Origin: CAZALT01 sp964485515
GTDB taxonomy: Bacteria > Actinomycetota > Acidimicrobiia > Acidimicrobiales > Acidimicrobilacustridaceae
Direction: 5' to 3'
Length of the DNA stretch: 37,300 nt
Assembly: GCA_964485515.1 (NCBI GenBank)
Contig: CAZALT010000010.1
Coordinates: 1 to 37,300 of the forward strand
Shown here: positions 35,264-37,300 of the stretch, in pieces
Position numbering within the stretch: position 1 is the stretch's first letter
Layout of the letters: each line of letters begins with the position of its first letter
Program-made: the position numbers and the translations under genes
The notes under the pieces: generated by a model
What the model was told of the DNA's origin: nothing
The model's input: only the letters and a program-made list of their open reading frames with translations
Databases searched by the model: none

Positions 35264-35549
35264 CGTTTCGGGCTCATTCGCGGCGGTCGCTGCGCTCCCT
35301 TGCTCCGTTCCCCCGAGTTCCCGGTTCCCGGGAGGGGCTCACAGCTACGCTCGATCGACGCCGGGGAAAACCCCCGGACCCTGTTCTGCGGGGTGGCGCC
35401 CCTCACCCCCAGCCGTGGGTGTCCCCATGGAAGCTGGTTCGTGAACAGTGCGTGTCCGTCTCCTCGATATCCACCCTCCGGCGCGCCTCCGGGTGTTCAC
35501 TTGCACTCGGTGACCAGTCCCGCGCCCGGCGAAGAGCAGCATTGACCTG
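35264..35549. other. Intergenic region upstream of the PIN-PhoH gene
   Basis: No convincing gene. A short hairpin CCGGGG-AAAAC-CCCCGG lies at 35361-35377, and several other GC-rich inverted stretches follow. The length and structure would suit a regulated 5' leader, but I could not match it to a riboswitch class I know. The open frame 35300-35545 has coding bias unlike its neighbours, and I do not call it. Confidence 0.4.
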
Positions 35550-35591
35550 ATGCGTGGCTCCCGGGTGCCCGTCTTCGTTGGAGCCCCGTGA
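35550..35591 (+). CDS. Possible 13-codon leader ORF coupled to the PIN-PhoH gene
   Basis: ATG 35550 opens a 13-residue peptide (MRGSRVPVFVGAP) whose TGA overlaps the GTG start of the PIN-PhoH gene as GTGA. The overlap is typical for translational coupling. In mycobacteria phoH2 is preceded by a coupled small ORF (phoAT), but that one is much longer. No good ribosome site is visible, so the call is tentative. Confidence 0.25.
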   Translation: MRGSRVPVFVGAP

Positions 35592-36916
35592 CCACGATCC
35601 CTGCCCTTGACTCCCGCGCGCCCGAACTGGCGAAGACCTACGTGCTCGACACGTCGGTGTTGCTGTCGGACCCGCAGGCGATGTTCCGCTTCGACGAGCA
35701 CCAGGTGGTGCTCCCCCTCGTCGTGCTCACCGAGCTCGAGGGAAAGCGCGACCACCCCGAGCTGGGCTGGGCGGCACGACGGGCGCTGCGCCAGCTCGAG
35801 GTGTTCCGCACCAAGCACACCGTGCTCACCGACGAGGTGCCGGTCAACGACCTGGGCGGCACGCTCCACGTCGAGATCAACCACCAGGACACCGAAGGCC
35901 TGCCCGCGGTCCTGCGCGTCGACACCAACGACCACCGCATCCTCGCCGTCGCGTGGAACCTCGCCAAGGAAGGGCGCGACGTCACCGTCGTGTCCAAGGA
36001 TCTGCCCCTCCGTCTCAAGGCCAGCGTCGTCGGCCTCGACGCCGACGAGTACCGCAACGAGCTCGCCGCCGACACGAACTTCACCGGCTACGTGACCGTC
36101 GATGTCGAGTCCGCGATCATCGACGAGCTGTTCGACGAGAAGGTCGTCGACACCGACGAGAGCCGCAACCTGCCGTGCAACACCGGCGTGGCGCTCGTAT
36201 CGGGATCGCAGTCGGCACTCGGTCGGGTGCACGCCGACAAGCAGATCCACCTCGTGCACACCGATCGCGAGCTGTTCGGGGTCCGGGGCCGTTCGGCCGA
36301 ACAGCGCATCGCCATGGACATCCTGGGCGACGAGGAGATCGGCATCGTGTCCATCGGCGGCAGCGCCGGCACCGGCAAGTCGGTGCTGGCCCTGGCCGCC
36401 GGCCTCGAAGCGGTCCTGGAGCGACGAACGCACAAGCGGGTCATCGTGTTCCGTCCGATCTACGCCGTCGGTGGCCAGGAGCTCGGCTACCTGCCCGGCG
36501 GCGCCGACGAGAAGATGACCCCGTGGGGTCTGGCCGTCACCGACGCCCTCGAGTCCATCGTCGGACCGGAGGTCATCGACGAGGTGATCGACCGCGAGCT
36601 GCTCGAGGTGCTGCCGCTCACCCACATCCGGGGTCGGTCGCTGTCGGACAGCTTCGTCATCATCGACGAGGCCCAGAACCTGGAGCGCTCCGTGCTACTC
36701 ACCGCGCTGTCCCGCCTCGGCGTCGGCAGCCGGGTGGTGCTCACCCACGACGTCGCCCAGCGCGACAACCTGCGCGTCGGACGCCACGACGGCGTCGTGT
36801 CGGTCATCGACGCGCTCAAGGGCAACCCCCTGTTCGCCCACATCACCCTCACCCGCTCCGAGCGCTCCGCGGTCGCCGCCCTGGTGACCGAGCTGCTCGA
36901 CGGCCCCGGGTACTGA
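35588..36916 (+). CDS. PIN-PhoH protein (PhoH2-type RNase/ATPase)
   Basis: A 442-aa fusion. Residues about 15-150 are a PIN ribonuclease domain with acidic residues D21 (VLDTSVLL), E49 (TELEGK), D115 (TNDHRILA) and D138 (SKDLPLR). Residues about 230-440 are a PhoH ATPase with Walker A GGSAGTGKS (257-265), FRPIYAVGGQELGYLPG (288-304), Walker B FVIIDEAQN (356-364) and the sensor-like VVLTHDVAQRDNLRVG. Mycobacterial PhoH2 unwinds and cuts RNA. The start is GTG 35588; no upstream start preserves the PIN opening better. Complete and intact. Confidence 0.95.
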   Translation: MTTIPALDSRAPELAKTYVLDTSVLLSDPQAMFRFDEHQVVLPLVVLTELEGKRDHPELGWAARRALRQLEVFRTKHTVLTDEVPVNDLGGTLHVEINHQDTEGLPAVLRVDTNDHRILAVAWNLAKEGRDVTVVSKDLPLRLKASVVGLDADEYRNELAADTNFTGYVTVDVESAIIDELFDEKVVDTDESRNLPCNTGVALVSGSQSALGRVHADKQIHLVHTDRELFGVRGRSAEQRIAMDILGDEEIGIVSIGGSAGTGKSVLALAAGLEAVLERRTHKRVIVFRPIYAVGGQELGYLPGGADEKMTPWGLAVTDALESIVGPEVIDEVIDRELLEVLPLTHIRGRSLSDSFVIIDEAQNLERSVLLTALSRLGVGSRVVLTHDVAQRDNLRVGRHDGVVSVIDALKGNPLFAHITLTRSERSAVAALVTELLDGPGY

Positions 36917-37031
36917 CCCGGGTCGATCCCCGGCTCTGGATCCTCGAGCCGCTACCGGCCTGGGTCCCCACCAACAGCCATCTGACCCGGCTCACCACAT
37001 CACCCAAGCACCACCTTGCGGACCCGGCCTG

Positions 37032-37292
37032 GGCTGCATCCGGTGGCGCGACGGCTGGCTCAACGCGGCGGCCATCGCGCTGATCATCTCCTACGGGGGC
37101 GATGGCATCGGCCACATCATGGAGTACGTCGCCCACGACAACGACAAGGTCAACGACGTGTGGGGCATCCCCTCGGACCTGACCCAGGTCCTCGTCGTCA
37201 CCGTGCTGCTCGTGCTGTACCGCACCAGGTTCAAGCCGGAGCCGGCCGCTCAACCGCTCTTGCGCTCGACCGGCTGCTTGTCCGAGCGGTAG
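37032..37292 (+). CDS. Short membrane-like ORF with no clear start, possibly a broken gene
   Basis: From about 37040 to the stop at 37290-37292 the plus strand reads IRWRDGWLNAAAIALIISYG, IGHIMEYVAHDNDKVNDVWG, and then a hydrophobic LTQVLVVTVLLVLY followed by basic RTRFKP. Third codon positions are almost all G or C, which argues for real coding. No ATG or GTG opens the frame upstream, and ATG 37119 would lose the first hydrophobic segment. It may start at a rare codon, be frameshifted near 37040, or be a remnant. The family is not recognised. Confidence 0.45.
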   Translation, partial: GCIRWRDGWLNAAAIALIISYGGDGIGHIMEYVAHDNDKVNDVWGIPSDLTQVLVVTVLLVLYRTRFKPEPAAQPLLRSTGCLSER

Positions 37293-37300
37293 CGGCCCGG

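Noticed and set aside
35341..35480. Riboswitch (considered c-di-AMP, TPP and cobalamin types)
   Set aside because: Hairpins are present, but I could not match the conserved core of any of these classes.
35300..35545. 81-codon ORF upstream of the PIN-PhoH gene
   Set aside because: Pro/Ser/Arg-rich, with no codon-position bias like that of neighbouring genes and no recognisable family.
1..37300. tRNA, rRNA, insertion sequence or transposase
   Set aside because: None could be recognised on either strand by reading. Without a covariance search, a tRNA cannot be excluded absolutely.

Overview
The window is a high-GC bacterial chromosome segment, most likely from an actinomycete, possibly a member of Acidimicrobiia (inference). 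The evidence is strong G/C bias at third codon positions, an ImuA'-ImuB-DnaE2 mutasome under actinobacterial-type LexA boxes, a CofC/FbiD-type F420 gene, a WS/DGAT acyltransferase, and several apparently leaderless promoters.

Layout. At 1-4330 lies the SOS mutagenesis cassette dnaE2 (runs off the left edge), imuB, imuA', all on the minus strand, with two LexA boxes. At 4515-9163 are short housekeeping and unknown genes: an Nfu_N-like protein, a membrane protein, a fatty acid desaturase with a palindromic operator, RNase HII, a small protein of unknown function, a VapBC module and a GYD-domain protein. At 9191-14158 is a minus-strand gpsA / glucoamylase-like / class III adenylate cyclase cluster. 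It is followed by cofC, a truncated AlkD-like remnant, a lipoprotein alpha/beta hydrolase and a decayed macro-domain gene.

At 17365-32993 is a complete type I-G (formerly I-U) CRISPR-Cas locus, all on the minus strand: cas3, csx17 (cas8), csb1 (cas7), csb2 (cas5-cas6), a cas4-cas1 fusion, cas2, leader, and an array of 84 repeats by my count. To the right are a CcdA-like/MazF module, a WS/DGAT gene, a PIN-PhoH gene and an incomplete ORF.

Most notable observation: the 5' leader of the cas operon (32845-32958) looks like a degenerate one-spacer mini-CRISPR. It consists of a repeat-like element, a 37-nt interval (the array's spacer size) and a TTCG-loop hairpin resembling the repeat stem. The first 17 nt of the pseudo-spacer match the cas promoter region immediately upstream. 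The only mismatches fall at positions 6 and 12, with the next at 18, which is the periodicity Cascade tolerates. A TTG motif precedes the match, which agrees with the TTN PAM known for this subtype. I infer a cas-autorepressing guide RNA (CreR-like) in a type I-G system. A plain inverted repeat or RNA hairpin is the main alternative.
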